Assembly (NCBI GenBank): GCA_937931205.1
Contig: CALHBF010000007.1
Span: forward strand, 1-64,000
Source: an uncultured Bacteriovoracaceae bacterium
Lineage (GTDB): Bacteria; Bdellovibrionota; Bacteriovoracia; Bacteriovoracales; Bacteriovoracaceae
Direction: 5' to 3'
DNA length: 64,000 nucleotides
The notes under the pieces are model-generated. The model had not been told where the DNA came from and searched no databases. It worked only from the letters and a program-made list of their open reading frames with translations. Within the stretch, counting starts at the first letter, position 1. The number at the start of each line of letters is the position of its first letter. This document shows positions 28,671 to 37,280 of the stretch, one piece after another. A program made the translations under genes and the position numbers.

Positions 28671-28699
28671 AAGGCCCCTCAAACGAGGGGCCTTTTTTA
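28671..28699 (+). terminator. Rho-independent terminator after the longer transglutaminase-like gene
   Basis: A 10-bp perfect stem AAGGCCCCTC/GAGGGGCCTT with an AAAC loop, followed by a run of T, ten bases beyond the stop. Confidence 0.92.
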
Positions 28700-28715
28700 A
28701 AGACCTGGTCCCATT

Positions 28716-29504
28716 ATGAAAACACTTTTATTCCTTGCCCTCTTAACGACTCAAGTACAGGCCCAAAACGTTATTTTGGCCCATTTTGATCCGTTTGACG
28801 GAGCTAGCTTTAACAACTCCGAGACTGTGGCCAAAGCGGTGGCAGGGGGATTAAAAAACAAGGGAATTAAAGTTAAAGTTTGTGCTTTAAAAACAAGTTT
28901 CAAAAAGGCCTATGCTGCCTTTGATAAGTGTTTAAAAGAGGCGGGCCCTACCGATCTGGCGATCGGTATTGGAGAAACAGGATGTCAGCTTAAGGCCGAG
29001 TTCGTTGGAAGAAATCTGGATAAAACATATGGCCCAGATAATGATGGAGAGAATAGAGATAATACTCCGATTGTTGCTGGGGCCCAATCCCACCTCTCTC
29101 TACGCTACCCTCTGCCTCAGATGTACTGTGGTTTAAGTAAGTCAGAGAGAAGCCAGATTCTCCTCTCCAACAATGCAGGAAGTTTTGTCTGTAACAATGT
29201 GGCCTATCAGATGAGATATCATCACCCTGATAAGATGATTGGCTTTATTCATGTACCGTCTCATAATTGTAAAAATCTTAAAGAATCAAATAAGCAAAAT
29301 GTCCCTCTCATTGAAAAGATGATTTTAAAAGGTCTCTTAACTCAAGATAATAATGTGTTTCTTCCTCATGCCAGTAATTCTGAAGAAATCCCGATGACGA
29401 AGAATGAAATAAAAAATGCACAGAATAGTTTTAAAGATGCCTGCTATCAGGAGTTTTACAAAACGATCAAGGCAGTTGACGGACGACGTCTGTGGCCATT
29501 TTAA
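28716..29504 (+). CDS. Secreted pyroglutamyl-peptidase I-like (C15) protein
   Basis: Pyrrolidone-carboxylate peptidases remove N-terminal pyroglutamate. Seen: signal peptide MKTLLFLALLTTQVQA, HFDPFDGASFNNSETV (the FdpF..NpS..v start of the family), a Glu candidate (Glu95 in AEFVGRN), PDNDGENRDNTPI, nucleophile Cys159 in NAGSFVCNNVAY, and catalytic His179 in GFIHVPSH. These keep the Cys-His-Glu arrangement, so activity is likely. At 262 aa it is longer than typical bacterial Pcp (about 215) because of the signal and a C-terminal tail. Export is unusual, since Pcp is normally cytoplasmic. The 3' end overlaps the next convergent gene by 38 bases. Confidence 0.75.
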   Translation: MKTLLFLALLTTQVQAQNVILAHFDPFDGASFNNSETVAKAVAGGLKNKGIKVKVCALKTSFKKAYAAFDKCLKEAGPTDLAIGIGETGCQLKAEFVGRNLDKTYGPDNDGENRDNTPIVAGAQSHLSLRYPLPQMYCGLSKSERSQILLSNNAGSFVCNNVAYQMRYHHPDKMIGFIHVPSHNCKNLKESNKQNVPLIEKMILKGLLTQDNNVFLPHASNSEEIPMTKNEIKNAQNSFKDACYQEFYKTIKAVDGRRLWPF

Positions 29505-30468
29505 GGCCTAGGGTAAAGCCGTTCTTATAAAGCCCGCCTAAATAACTGATACGCCCCTCAATCCCCGAATAAGGCTCTCTTTTAGGAGCTTTCTCTCGCA
29601 TTCCAATTTGAACTTGGCCCTGAGAAATATCGGGAAGCTCTATCTTAAGCAGGTTTTTAAAATAATCATAAATTTTTGTCAGATCTTTTTTCTCATCAAA
29701 CTCATAGAGTCGACTTTCTTGAGAGGTCGAGCCGATTAAGAGTTCTTGTGTTTCATATCGATAAATGAAATTCAAATCATCAATGCTTAAAGAATAACTG
29801 GCATGAAAGAGAGAAATATTTTGGAAAAGTAAAAAGGAGCCGCGAACTGATTTTGTTTTTTTAAGCTTAGGCTCATCCACTAATCCGGCCCAGAGATGAT
29901 TTTTTACTCCGCAGGCAAGAATCACATGATCATACTGAATAGACTCTCCACCCAACGTTCGAACATTGCCTTCTTTATCTAAGGACACTACAAAATCATT
30001 ACTCACTTTCACATTTATCTTTTTTTGAGCTTCGGACAAAAGCCACTGACAATACTCGGAAGGTTTCACATAGTAAGCATCCTCCACAAACAAAGGAACT
30101 TCTTGCGAAAAATTGAGTTCTTGAAATTGAGAATCTCTCGTAAAGCTCTGATAACGGCGAAAGAAAGCGTCCTGCTTTAAGAGAGCGGAGCTGACTTGTT
30201 TTACGGGATAGACACCTGAGGGACTATCAGACTTCACATGCTGACAAAAAAAACTGATACCTTGATGAATATTATCTCCGAGAGTTGAGAGTCCTGGCAA
30301 AACGCCGCGAGCAGCAACAATCGCAGTACTTCGCTGCGTGCAGGCCGGTGCGAGAGCATCAGATTCGTAAAGAGTTATACTGTCATATTTTTGTCTCTTT
30401 TCCTTCGCAAGCGAGAAAAGCAAACTTTTTCCAACAATTCCCCCACCAATTATCGCTAAACGAGTCAA
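29467..30468 (-). CDS. FAD-dependent oxidoreductase (DAO family)
   Basis: Contains an N-terminal FAD-binding Rossmann motif LAIIGGGIVGKSLLFSLA, ALAPACTQRSTAIVAARG, and a C-terminal ISYLGGLYKNGFTLGLKMA typical of D-amino-acid-oxidase-like proteins. Substrate unknown. The start is uncertain: TTG at 30468 has AGGTGA five bases before it and opens directly onto the FAD motif; a GTG at 30477 and a TTG at 30528 are poorer choices. Length from 30468 is 333 aa. It diverges from tex. Confidence 0.75.
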   Translation of the reverse strand: MTRLAIIGGGIVGKSLLFSLAKEKRQKYDSITLYESDALAPACTQRSTAIVAARGVLPGLSTLGDNIHQGISFFCQHVKSDSPSGVYPVKQVSSALLKQDAFFRRYQSFTRDSQFQELNFSQEVPLFVEDAYYVKPSEYCQWLLSEAQKKINVKVSNDFVVSLDKEGNVRTLGGESIQYDHVILACGVKNHLWAGLVDEPKLKKTKSVRGSFLLFQNISLFHASYSLSIDDLNFIYRYETQELLIGSTSQESRLYEFDEKKDLTKIYDYFKNLLKIELPDISQGQVQIGMREKAPKREPYSGIEGRISYLGGLYKNGFTLGLKMATDVVRQLP

Positions 30469-30579
30469 ATCTCTCACCTTTTGTTCAGTTTCAGCTGTTA
30501 TTTTCCCACTAATTCTTGCCAATTTCAACGAGGGATGGATACCCTTTACACTCGAAATTTAGTTCTCGGAGGAATTTTA

Positions 30580-32919
30580 ATGGCAACGACAACGCTTGAT
30601 TCAAATGCAATGATTTTTTGTACACAAAAACTAGGGATCTCACCTGGTCAAGTCATGGCAACTAGCAAGCTCTTATTTGAAGAAGAATGTACAATCCCTT
30701 TTATCGCTCGTTATAGAAAAGAAGTGACTGGCGGTCTTGATGAAGTGCAAATCCGCGACATTCAAGAGTCATATAATGAGTACGTCGAAACAGAAAAAAG
30801 ACGTGCCTTTATTCTTGATGCGATTAAAAAGATGGAAGCTCTTACTCCAGAACTTGAACGTCAAATTAAAGTAGCAACAACTCTTAACCAACTTGAAGAT
30901 ATCTACGCTCCTTATAAGTCTAAGAAGAAGACTAAGGCCATGATCGCAAAAGAAAATGGACTTGAACCATTAAGTGAGATGATTCTCAATGGGGCCAAAG
31001 ACATCAGAACTCTTGTGGCCGAACTTGAAGAGAAATTTGTTAAGCCTAGTGAAGGTAAAGTAAAAGATGTTCAAGACGCTATCAACGGAGCTTGTGACAT
31101 TCTTATTGAAACTTTCTCTCACCAACTTGAGCTTAAAGAAAAAATTCGTCAGACCTTCTGGGATGTGGGTGTGATGAAATCAGGTCTTCGCAAAGATGGA
31201 GATAAAATTGAGGATGCTCAAAAGTATAAAGACTTCTTTGAGTTCTCTGAGCCCCTTTCAAAAATTAAAGACCCGAAAGCCTCTCACCGTTACATGGCCA
31301 TGAGACGTGGGATGAACCAAAAGGTTCTTAAAGTTGATACCGAAATTGCGCCAGAAATAGGTGTTGGTATGGTGGAAGATCAATTCTTCCCGAAAAAAGC
31401 AGCTCTCGCTAACTATGAGATCCTGAAAAAGTGTGCAGAGAAATCTTATACAAACTACATTCAGCCAAGTCTGGATCTTGAAATTAAAAATGATCTCAAA
31501 AAAGTTGCTGATACAGCAGCTATCTCAGTATTCGGCGTAAACCTGAAAAACCTTCTTCTTCAGCCTTACCTTGGATCAAAAGCGGTTCTTGGGATTGACC
31601 CGGGGATTCGTACAGGTTGTAAGGTTGTGATCGTTGATCAGACGGGAAAATTCATGGGTGACCATGTCGTTTATCCGTTTGAGCCAAAAAGAGATGTTGT
31701 AGGTTCTGCTCAAATTCTTACAAAAATGATTGAGATGTTTAACGTTGAGTACATTGCTATAGGTAACGGTACTAATGGACGTGAGACACTAGAGTTTGTT
31801 GAAACTTATATCCCTCAAGTTAAAGACGGAAAAGTGAAAGCAACAATGATCTCAGAAGCTGGAGCCTCTATCTACTCTGCTTCCGATATCGCTCGCCAAG
31901 AATTCCCTGAAAAAGACGTTACAGTAAGAGGGGCCATCTCAATTGCCAGACGTTTCCAGGATCCTCTTGCTGAACTTGTTAAAATTGATCCAAAATCAAT
32001 CGGTGTTGGGCAGTACCAGCACGATGTGAACCAAGTTCAACTTAAAAATAACCTTGAAGCAGTTGTTGAGTCATGTGTGAACTTTGTGGGTGTTGACTTA
32101 AATACCGCCTCAGCTCCACTTCTTTCTTATGTTTCTGGAATTGGTCCAACTGTTGCTCAAAACGTTGTTAAGTTCAGAGATCAGAATGGCGGTTTTAAAT
32201 CACGCCAGGATCTATTGAAAGTGAGTCGCTTCACACAAAAAGTTTATGAGCAAGCGGCAGGCTTCCTTCGTATTTATCATGGAGCTCACCCTCTCGATGG
32301 AACATTCATTCACCCTGAGAGATACCCTACACTTGAAAATTGGGCAAAAGCGAAGGGCCGCGATGTAAAAGACCTTCTTGATGATGAAGCTCTTCAAAAC
32401 CAACTGGCCACAGACGGAACTCTTAAAAATGAAATCGGTGCGATGACGTTGGATGATATTGTGAAATGCTTAAAAGCTCCTTCTCAAGATCCACGTACAA
32501 CCTTTAAATCGGTTGAGTTCACTAAAGGTATCTCTGAATTAAAGGATCTTAAAATTGGTCAATGGTACCAAGGTGTTGTAACAAACATTACAATGTTCGG
32601 TGCTTTCGTTGATATCGGTATTAAAGAAAACGGTCTTCTTCACATCAGTGAAATGAGTGATCGTTTTGTTGAAAATGCGATGGATGAGTTAAAGGTAGGA
32701 CAAGAGTTAAAAGTGAGAGTTCTCGGAATCGATTTTGATCGTCGTCGTATCTCTCTTTCTTGCAAGGCCGACTCACAAACGGAAGGTACTACAGGTATTG
32801 ATCGTGGACAGCCAAAGCGTGGGAAACCAACAGGCCCTAATCCAAATCAAATGCAATCAGGCCCGTCATTCAAAAACAATGCCTTTGCAGGCCTTAAAAA
32901 CATTCAGATCAAAAAATAG
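30580..32919 (+). CDS. tex: Tex-family RNA-binding transcription accessory protein
   Basis: Tex binds nucleic acids and affects transcription and stress tolerance. Seen: the helical N-terminal region (TIPFIARYRKEVTGGLDE), a YqgF-like RNase fold (VLGIDPGIRTGCKVVIVD), the helix-hairpin-helix region (YVSGIGPTVAQNVVKFRD), and a C-terminal S1 domain (QGVVTNITMFGAFVDIGI) with a Gly/Pro/Asn-rich tail. The ATG at 30580 is preceded by GGAGGAAT; an upstream in-frame extension of 33 codons has no ribosome site. Length 779 aa matches E. coli Tex (773). Confidence 0.97.
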   Translation: MATTTLDSNAMIFCTQKLGISPGQVMATSKLLFEEECTIPFIARYRKEVTGGLDEVQIRDIQESYNEYVETEKRRAFILDAIKKMEALTPELERQIKVATTLNQLEDIYAPYKSKKKTKAMIAKENGLEPLSEMILNGAKDIRTLVAELEEKFVKPSEGKVKDVQDAINGACDILIETFSHQLELKEKIRQTFWDVGVMKSGLRKDGDKIEDAQKYKDFFEFSEPLSKIKDPKASHRYMAMRRGMNQKVLKVDTEIAPEIGVGMVEDQFFPKKAALANYEILKKCAEKSYTNYIQPSLDLEIKNDLKKVADTAAISVFGVNLKNLLLQPYLGSKAVLGIDPGIRTGCKVVIVDQTGKFMGDHVVYPFEPKRDVVGSAQILTKMIEMFNVEYIAIGNGTNGRETLEFVETYIPQVKDGKVKATMISEAGASIYSASDIARQEFPEKDVTVRGAISIARRFQDPLAELVKIDPKSIGVGQYQHDVNQVQLKNNLEAVVESCVNFVGVDLNTASAPLLSYVSGIGPTVAQNVVKFRDQNGGFKSRQDLLKVSRFTQKVYEQAAGFLRIYHGAHPLDGTFIHPERYPTLENWAKAKGRDVKDLLDDEALQNQLATDGTLKNEIGAMTLDDIVKCLKAPSQDPRTTFKSVEFTKGISELKDLKIGQWYQGVVTNITMFGAFVDIGIKENGLLHISEMSDRFVENAMDELKVGQELKVRVLGIDFDRRRISLSCKADSQTEGTTGIDRGQPKRGKPTGPNPNQMQSGPSFKNNAFAGLKNIQIKK

Positions 32920-32930
32920 TTCAAATAAAA

Positions 32931-32957
32931 AGCCCCGCAATCGCGGGGCTTTTTTTA
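32931..32957 (+). terminator. Rho-independent terminator after tex
   Basis: An 8-bp stem AGCCCCGC/GCGGGGCT with loop AATC and seven T after it. It can also end the convergent gene at 32959. Confidence 0.93.
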
Positions 32958-32958
32958 T

Positions 32959-33699
32959 CTATAACTTCTTAGCTTTTTTAATAATGTCTAATGGGTTAGT
33001 TAATTCAGGATGAGAAAAACTGTAACCGCCCGATGGAACTTTGTCCCAGTTAATACTGATATTCACTTTTCCGAAACGATATGAAGAGCTAGGTGTTCCG
33101 AAACGAGTTAAAGTTCCTTCAACCTTAATTGGCCCCTGATAAACCACATGACGAAGCGTTTTATCATAAGTTCCACTCTTAATATCATCAAATGAAAGAG
33201 AGGCATTATAGTTTTGCCAAGCACCGTTTTTAGCGTGCCTAAAATCTTCATTCTCTTCAAAGATAAAGAGATCATTATACTTACAAACCTTGATTGATCT
33301 GGCCTGCACAAGCCCTTTAACAGCATCAAAAATCTCAGACTGACTAATTGATAAGTTCGGCGTTACCTGAGGATTATTGAGATAGTACTGATAACTTGAA
33401 TTTAATCGTCTCATGGGCCAAGTAACATAATCACTCATCCACACACGCTTCAAGTTCTCTGAGAGTTTTACAAACTCACTATCTGCACATCCGTTCTGAA
33501 TGTCTTTAAGAGCTGGAGTTGTATTAAAACTAGTGCGCAAGAATTGACGATCGTTCTCAACTGCCTTTAAAGCAATATTCACACTCTGTTCATTTTTTTT
33601 AATAATATCTAGGATTTTGTTTTTTTGGTTTTCTAACTCGGCTGAATTAGCGAAAGCAGAAAAAGAGAATAAAAGAGAAAGTGCAGCTAATTTCTTCAT
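32959..33699 (-). CDS. Secreted protein, unknown function (246 aa)
   Basis: The signal peptide MKKLAALSLLFSFSAFA ends near residue 17. The mature protein is helical at first (18-60, Glu/Lys/Asn-rich) and becomes beta-like toward the C-terminus (about 160-235, for example GTLTRFGTPSSSYRFGKVNISINW). Two Cys (70 and 138) could form a disulfide. I do not recognise a family. AGGA precedes the start. It is convergent with tex and shares its terminator. Confidence 0.7.
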   Translation of the reverse strand: MKKLAALSLLFSFSAFANSAELENQKNKILDIIKKNEQSVNIALKAVENDRQFLRTSFNTTPALKDIQNGCADSEFVKLSENLKRVWMSDYVTWPMRRLNSSYQYYLNNPQVTPNLSISQSEIFDAVKGLVQARSIKVCKYNDLFIFEENEDFRHAKNGAWQNYNASLSFDDIKSGTYDKTLRHVVYQGPIKVEGTLTRFGTPSSSYRFGKVNISINWDKVPSGGYSFSHPELTNPLDIIKKAKKL

Positions 33700-33760
33700 A
33701 AGGTCCTCATCAAATTAAAACGAATGACCTAATTATGCAGCGCACGCTTATTCAATACCA

Positions 33761-33791
33761 GAGAGCGAGTACACTTTACATACTCGCTCTC
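33761..33791 (-). other. 11-bp perfect inverted repeat after the 117-aa secreted gene
   Basis: GAGAGCGAGTA pairs with TACTCGCTCTC around a 9-base loop, 12 bases past the stop of the 33804 gene. No U-tract follows on the minus strand. Confidence 0.6.
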
Positions 33792-33803
33792 AAGCTACTG
33801 AAA

Positions 33804-34157
33804 TTAGATTGATTGGCAAAGACGGCCCATCACAGAAAGAAGAACCATAGTCTCTTTAGAATCTTCTGAATTAAGAACATAAGTCTTACCATCGAGAACT
33901 AGCTCGTGAGTGAAGTACTCATTTCTTGTATTCGTAGTTGTTTCAGAAACACGGCGAGCAAGATCTTCTAGACCTTCAAATTTAACAGCTTTTTCTACTG
34001 TAAATTTAACCTCTCCATTCATAAGAGAAGTTGTCTTCGTAACTTTTCCACCCTTGATAGTACAAGTATCAGCGTTAACCTGAGATTTAAGTTCTACAGA
34101 GGCAAATGAAGCAAAAGAAAGTGCAAAAAGAGAAGCAATAAAAGTAAGTTTTAGCAT
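33804..34157 (-). CDS. Small secreted protein, unknown function (117 aa)
   Basis: The start at 34157 has AGGAG seven bases upstream; a second ATG two codons earlier is too close to that site. A signal peptide (MLKLTFIASLFALSFASFA) leads a mature protein of about 98 residues with two Cys, one near the N-terminus (NADTCTIKGGK) and one at the end (GRLCQSI), well placed for one disulfide. It looks like a small beta fold. I recognise no family. It is one of a run of secreted proteins between 32.9 and 36 kb. Confidence 0.7.
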   Translation of the reverse strand: MLKLTFIASLFALSFASFASVELKSQVNADTCTIKGGKVTKTTSLMNGEVKFTVEKAVKFEGLEDLARRVSETTTNTRNEYFTHELVLDGKTYVLNSEDSKETMVLLSVMGRLCQSI

Positions 34158-34231
34158 AATCATTCTCCTAAAGAATTCATGACAAATTTACTTTATGAAA
34201 ACGAAAATACTAAGTAAAGACTGTGTGTGAC

Positions 34232-34636
34232 CTAATTTGATGGAATAGTGATTTTTATCACTTCTTCAGTCTGAGGATCTGTGACTTCTAGCACACCACT
34301 CTTGATAATCCAGCTGGCCTCTTCAAAGGATTCTTCTGACTCGTTCTTACATCTGTAAGAGATTGGTAAATCTCCTAAGACTTTTTGTTCTTTGCTCAAA
34401 AGTAGTGCTCGAGTAACATTACAGATCTGGCTCGTGCCCGCAGCTCCTGCATAATAATGCACTCTCCTAAGTCCTTCCCAGTTCTCCACCTTGAGAAAGC
34501 GAGGAGTTCCTCCTTCAGAGGTAATCATAAAACGATGCCCGCTATCTTTGAGGTAGAATTGTTTTTTTGAACTCTCAACTTCCCACGCATACACTTGATG
34601 AGTCATTAAAAAGGTCAGCAAAAAAAACTTCATCAT
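34232..34636 (-). CDS. Small secreted protein, unknown function (134 aa)
   Basis: Starts with two ATG codons in a row; the first (34636) has GGAG six bases upstream and is taken as the start. The signal peptide MMKFFLLTFLMTHQVYA is followed by a short beta-rich domain with Cys in QICNVTRA and YRCKNESE. The start overlaps the stop of the SleB-like gene (ATGA), so the two are translationally coupled and probably act together. Family unknown. Confidence 0.68.
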   Translation of the reverse strand: MMKFFLLTFLMTHQVYAWEVESSKKQFYLKDSGHRFMITSEGGTPRFLKVENWEGLRRVHYYAGAAGTSQICNVTRALLLSKEQKVLGDLPISYRCKNESEESFEEASWIIKSGVLEVTDPQTEEVIKITIPSN

Positions 34637-36003
34637 TTGTTGCTCCAAGGATTGTGCTTAAAGCTCCAACCAATATTTTCGTAGAAGATATGACGGGAAC
34701 CTGTCTGCTTCAACCGCACTCCATCTAACACCATTTTAAGAATTTTAGATGGACTTTTCCAGTCTGGAGACACTTTGTCAGTGTGGTAATGAAACACATC
34801 TTTTAAAGGTGAGCTTGCAGAAATTTTCAAATTTTTAAATTTAATAAAGGCATCAAACGCATGCTGAGTTTGAGAATCAGAGTTGGGGCGATTAAGAGCA
34901 TCACTCCAGTGATGAGCTCCCCGGTTATACATGGAGAACTGCAAACTCTGTAGGGCCGTATCCAGCATATTGGCACCAGAAAATCCCTTCTCTTGAGCGT
35001 CTTCTTTTCTATTTTTTAAAACCATCATGATAGCAACCATCTCTTCTGGAGGAGGAGCCAATACTCCGGCCTCACCAATAGAAGTCACCATGCTTGCTAA
35101 GAACTCCTGTTCAACAGAATTAAGCTTGCTATAAAAAGTAGGGAATACTTTTGCTCGATCACTCGGCTTCAATTTACGCCCTTCACTAATGGTCGCTTTG
35201 ATGGAAGTAAAACATTGCTCAAGCTTCGTTCTGCTCTGCTCACCAATGCTACTGCCCAAAACCTCACACCCTTTTAACCATTTCGTAGCTCCACGGGCTG
35301 CATGGACCTTTACAGGAGCTTCCTCTTCACACTCGACATTCCCTGCTGATACAACAGCACTCTCTGCCTTTGAGGCCAATAAAGTGGCAACCGTTGGATC
35401 TGCTGGTAGGTGATATTTTTGTGTCTGAGTTTCTCCATCTGCATTAACAACAGTTTTTTCTAAAGTGACGAGTTCTTCGTTAACACTTGGCTTCGCGCTC
35501 AGCTCTCCGGCCATAAATTGGCGCCACAGTTCTTGATCACTTTTTGCACTTACCAGTTCAGGAATTTTCGAAGTGATACCTGAACTTTCAGTTGGACTCA
35601 TACTTTTGGCAAGAGTGCTGAACTGAGATTTAAAAGAAGTGATATCTCCCTTCGTTGAGTTCAGACTAACTTCTTTCTGCTCACGATTAAGAAGTTTTAA
35701 CGTTCTTTGAGATTCGGCCTCTGATAGATAAACCCAACCTAATTGTCCTCGATTGGGGCCCTCATTGATTCTGACCTGAAAGGAAACTCCCTTCGTGTGA
35801 TTGGTGTTAAGTGAAACGATCTGGGCTTTACTGCCCGGATGAAGTTCGGCCAGCTGATACGCCTCCCGATTAAAGGAAGGTTGGGCCAAGAAAGGGGTAC
35901 TTTGTGAAATCTCAATATAATCGGCAAAAGCAAACACTTTAGACCATGAAAATAAAAAGAGCCCAGCACCAAGTAAGTAATTACTTTTGACAGGTATTTT
36001 CAT
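34633..36003 (-). CDS. Secreted SH3-like protein with SleB-type cell-wall hydrolase domain
   Basis: A signal or anchor segment (residues 7-27), an SH3b-like region (about 30-95, GSKAQIVSL...GQLGWVYL), a low-complexity helical linker, then a C-terminal domain (about 295-445) resembling SleB (Hydrolase_2): MVTSIGEAG with candidate catalytic Glu311, MVAIMMVLKNR (322-332), LQFSMYN, HYHTDKVSPDW (405-415) and RHIFY (437-441). SleB enzymes are lytic transglycosylases that cut peptidoglycan in spore-formers; non-spore homologues remodel the wall. A wall-lytic role in this predator-like organism is plausible. Only remote similarity is visible. Confidence 0.62.
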   Translation of the reverse strand: MKIPVKSNYLLGAGLFLFSWSKVFAFADYIEISQSTPFLAQPSFNREAYQLAELHPGSKAQIVSLNTNHTKGVSFQVRINEGPNRGQLGWVYLSEAESQRTLKLLNREQKEVSLNSTKGDITSFKSQFSTLAKSMSPTESSGITSKIPELVSAKSDQELWRQFMAGELSAKPSVNEELVTLEKTVVNADGETQTQKYHLPADPTVATLLASKAESAVVSAGNVECEEEAPVKVHAARGATKWLKGCEVLGSSIGEQSRTKLEQCFTSIKATISEGRKLKPSDRAKVFPTFYSKLNSVEQEFLASMVTSIGEAGVLAPPPEEMVAIMMVLKNRKEDAQEKGFSGANMLDTALQSLQFSMYNRGAHHWSDALNRPNSDSQTQHAFDAFIKFKNLKISASSPLKDVFHYHTDKVSPDWKSPSKILKMVLDGVRLKQTGSRHIFYENIGWSFKHNPWSNK

Positions 36004-36035
36004 AATTAGTCCTATCGGAAAACTTCCAATAAAAC

Positions 36036-37175
36036 TTAGTGAATATCCCCTTCTAAATTAAGGCTCTTAGAAGTTTTGGCACCTAAATCTCTCAACTTTT
36101 CCATTCTCGAAGCGATAGATCCTTTCCCTGAGAGCATGCGAGAGCGCATGATAACCAGAGACTCCTGAAGTTTTCCTACCTGCTGATCCATCTGATCAAT
36201 ATCTTCGCTGACAGTGACAAACTTATCATAAAGAGCACCCGCCTGACGGGCAATCTCCAGTGAATTGCGAGTTTGTCTCTGCTGTCTCCAAAGACTGGAA
36301 ACGGTTTTGAGTGTTGCTAAGAGTGTTGAAGGACCAACGAGGACAATATTTTTATCCCAAGCATATTCAAAAATTTCTTTATCTTTTTGCATGGCCAGCA
36401 TGAAGGCCCCTTCAATGGGAATGAAGAGCATGACATAGTCAGGAGTAAGTAGTTTATCAATGAGGTGATAACTCTTCGAAGAGAGATTTTTAATATGTGA
36501 ATAGAGAGAGTCTAAGAAGAGAGAGAGATCTGTCTCATTCGGTTCACTGACAAAGCGCTCATAGCTGGCAAGAGTGACTTTCGAATCGATGATCAGGTGT
36601 TTATCTTCGGGCAGCATGATAATGGCGTCAGGCATTTGCGTGCGCCCTTCTTCATTCTTTAAACCCAGACCTTGGCCTTGCAGAATAAATTCCTCTCCTC
36701 GACGAAGTCCGCTTGATTCAAGAATTCGCTCAAGAATCATCTCACCCCAATTCCCCTGAATCTTAACGTCCCCTTTCAGGGCCTTGGTGAGATTGGCCGT
36801 TTCCTGGCCCATTAAACGAGAAATTTCAGCGAGCCTTTCAACTTCCGTTTGAAGCTTCACACGGTCACGCAGATCCTTTTCATGAAGCTCTTCCACCTTA
36901 TTTTCAAACTCGCCCAGCTTTTCTCTAAAAGGCTTTAAATAGATATCAAGGTTCTTTAAGGAACTCTCTTGAAACACCCTACTTTTTTCATCAATTATTT
37001 TCTGACTAATGAGTGAGAGCTTCTCTTCTAGTGCCTGAGCATTTTTTTGATGTTCCAAGGCAAGAAACTCCTGTTTCTCCTCGGCGACTTTCAGATCTAT
37101 GCGCATTTTTTGCACACGCCAGAAATGAAATAACAATCCCAGAGCTATACCAAGAATAAAAAGAACAACTTCCAT
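36036..37175 (-). CDS. rmuC: DNA recombination protein RmuC
   Basis: RmuC proteins limit DNA inversions and have a predicted nuclease-like core. Seen: an N-terminal transmembrane helix (about 3-20), a long coiled coil (25-130), then the conserved core with GNWGEMILERILESSGLRRGEEF (in part GNWGEMILERIL), PDAIIMLPEDKHLIIDSKVTL, and IPIEGAFMLAMQ. Length 379 aa is normal. A ribosome site (AAGGA) precedes the start. Confidence 0.95.
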   Translation of the reverse strand: MEVVLFILGIALGLLFHFWRVQKMRIDLKVAEEKQEFLALEHQKNAQALEEKLSLISQKIIDEKSRVFQESSLKNLDIYLKPFREKLGEFENKVEELHEKDLRDRVKLQTEVERLAEISRLMGQETANLTKALKGDVKIQGNWGEMILERILESSGLRRGEEFILQGQGLGLKNEEGRTQMPDAIIMLPEDKHLIIDSKVTLASYERFVSEPNETDLSLFLDSLYSHIKNLSSKSYHLIDKLLTPDYVMLFIPIEGAFMLAMQKDKEIFEYAWDKNIVLVGPSTLLATLKTVSSLWRQQRQTRNSLEIARQAGALYDKFVTVSEDIDQMDQQVGKLQESLVIMRSRMLSGKGSIASRMEKLRDLGAKTSKSLNLEGDIH

Positions 37176-37246
37176 ATCAGTCCTTTGAGAAATGACCTTT
37201 GATTTATTATTTCAAGAACTCTACAGGCGGTAAAGTCCTTCTGTAG

Positions 37247-37274
37247 TTGAAAACAATTTGAATTGCTTTAAAAT
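37247..37274 (+). promoter_or_regulatory. Promoter of the tyrosine recombinase gene
   Basis: TTGAAA (37247-37252) and TAAAAT (37269-37274) with a 16-bp spacer. A start point 6-7 bases after the -10 would coincide with the ATG at 37281, so the mRNA may be leaderless; no ribosome site is visible upstream. Confidence 0.42.
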
Positions 37275-37280
37275 TAACTT

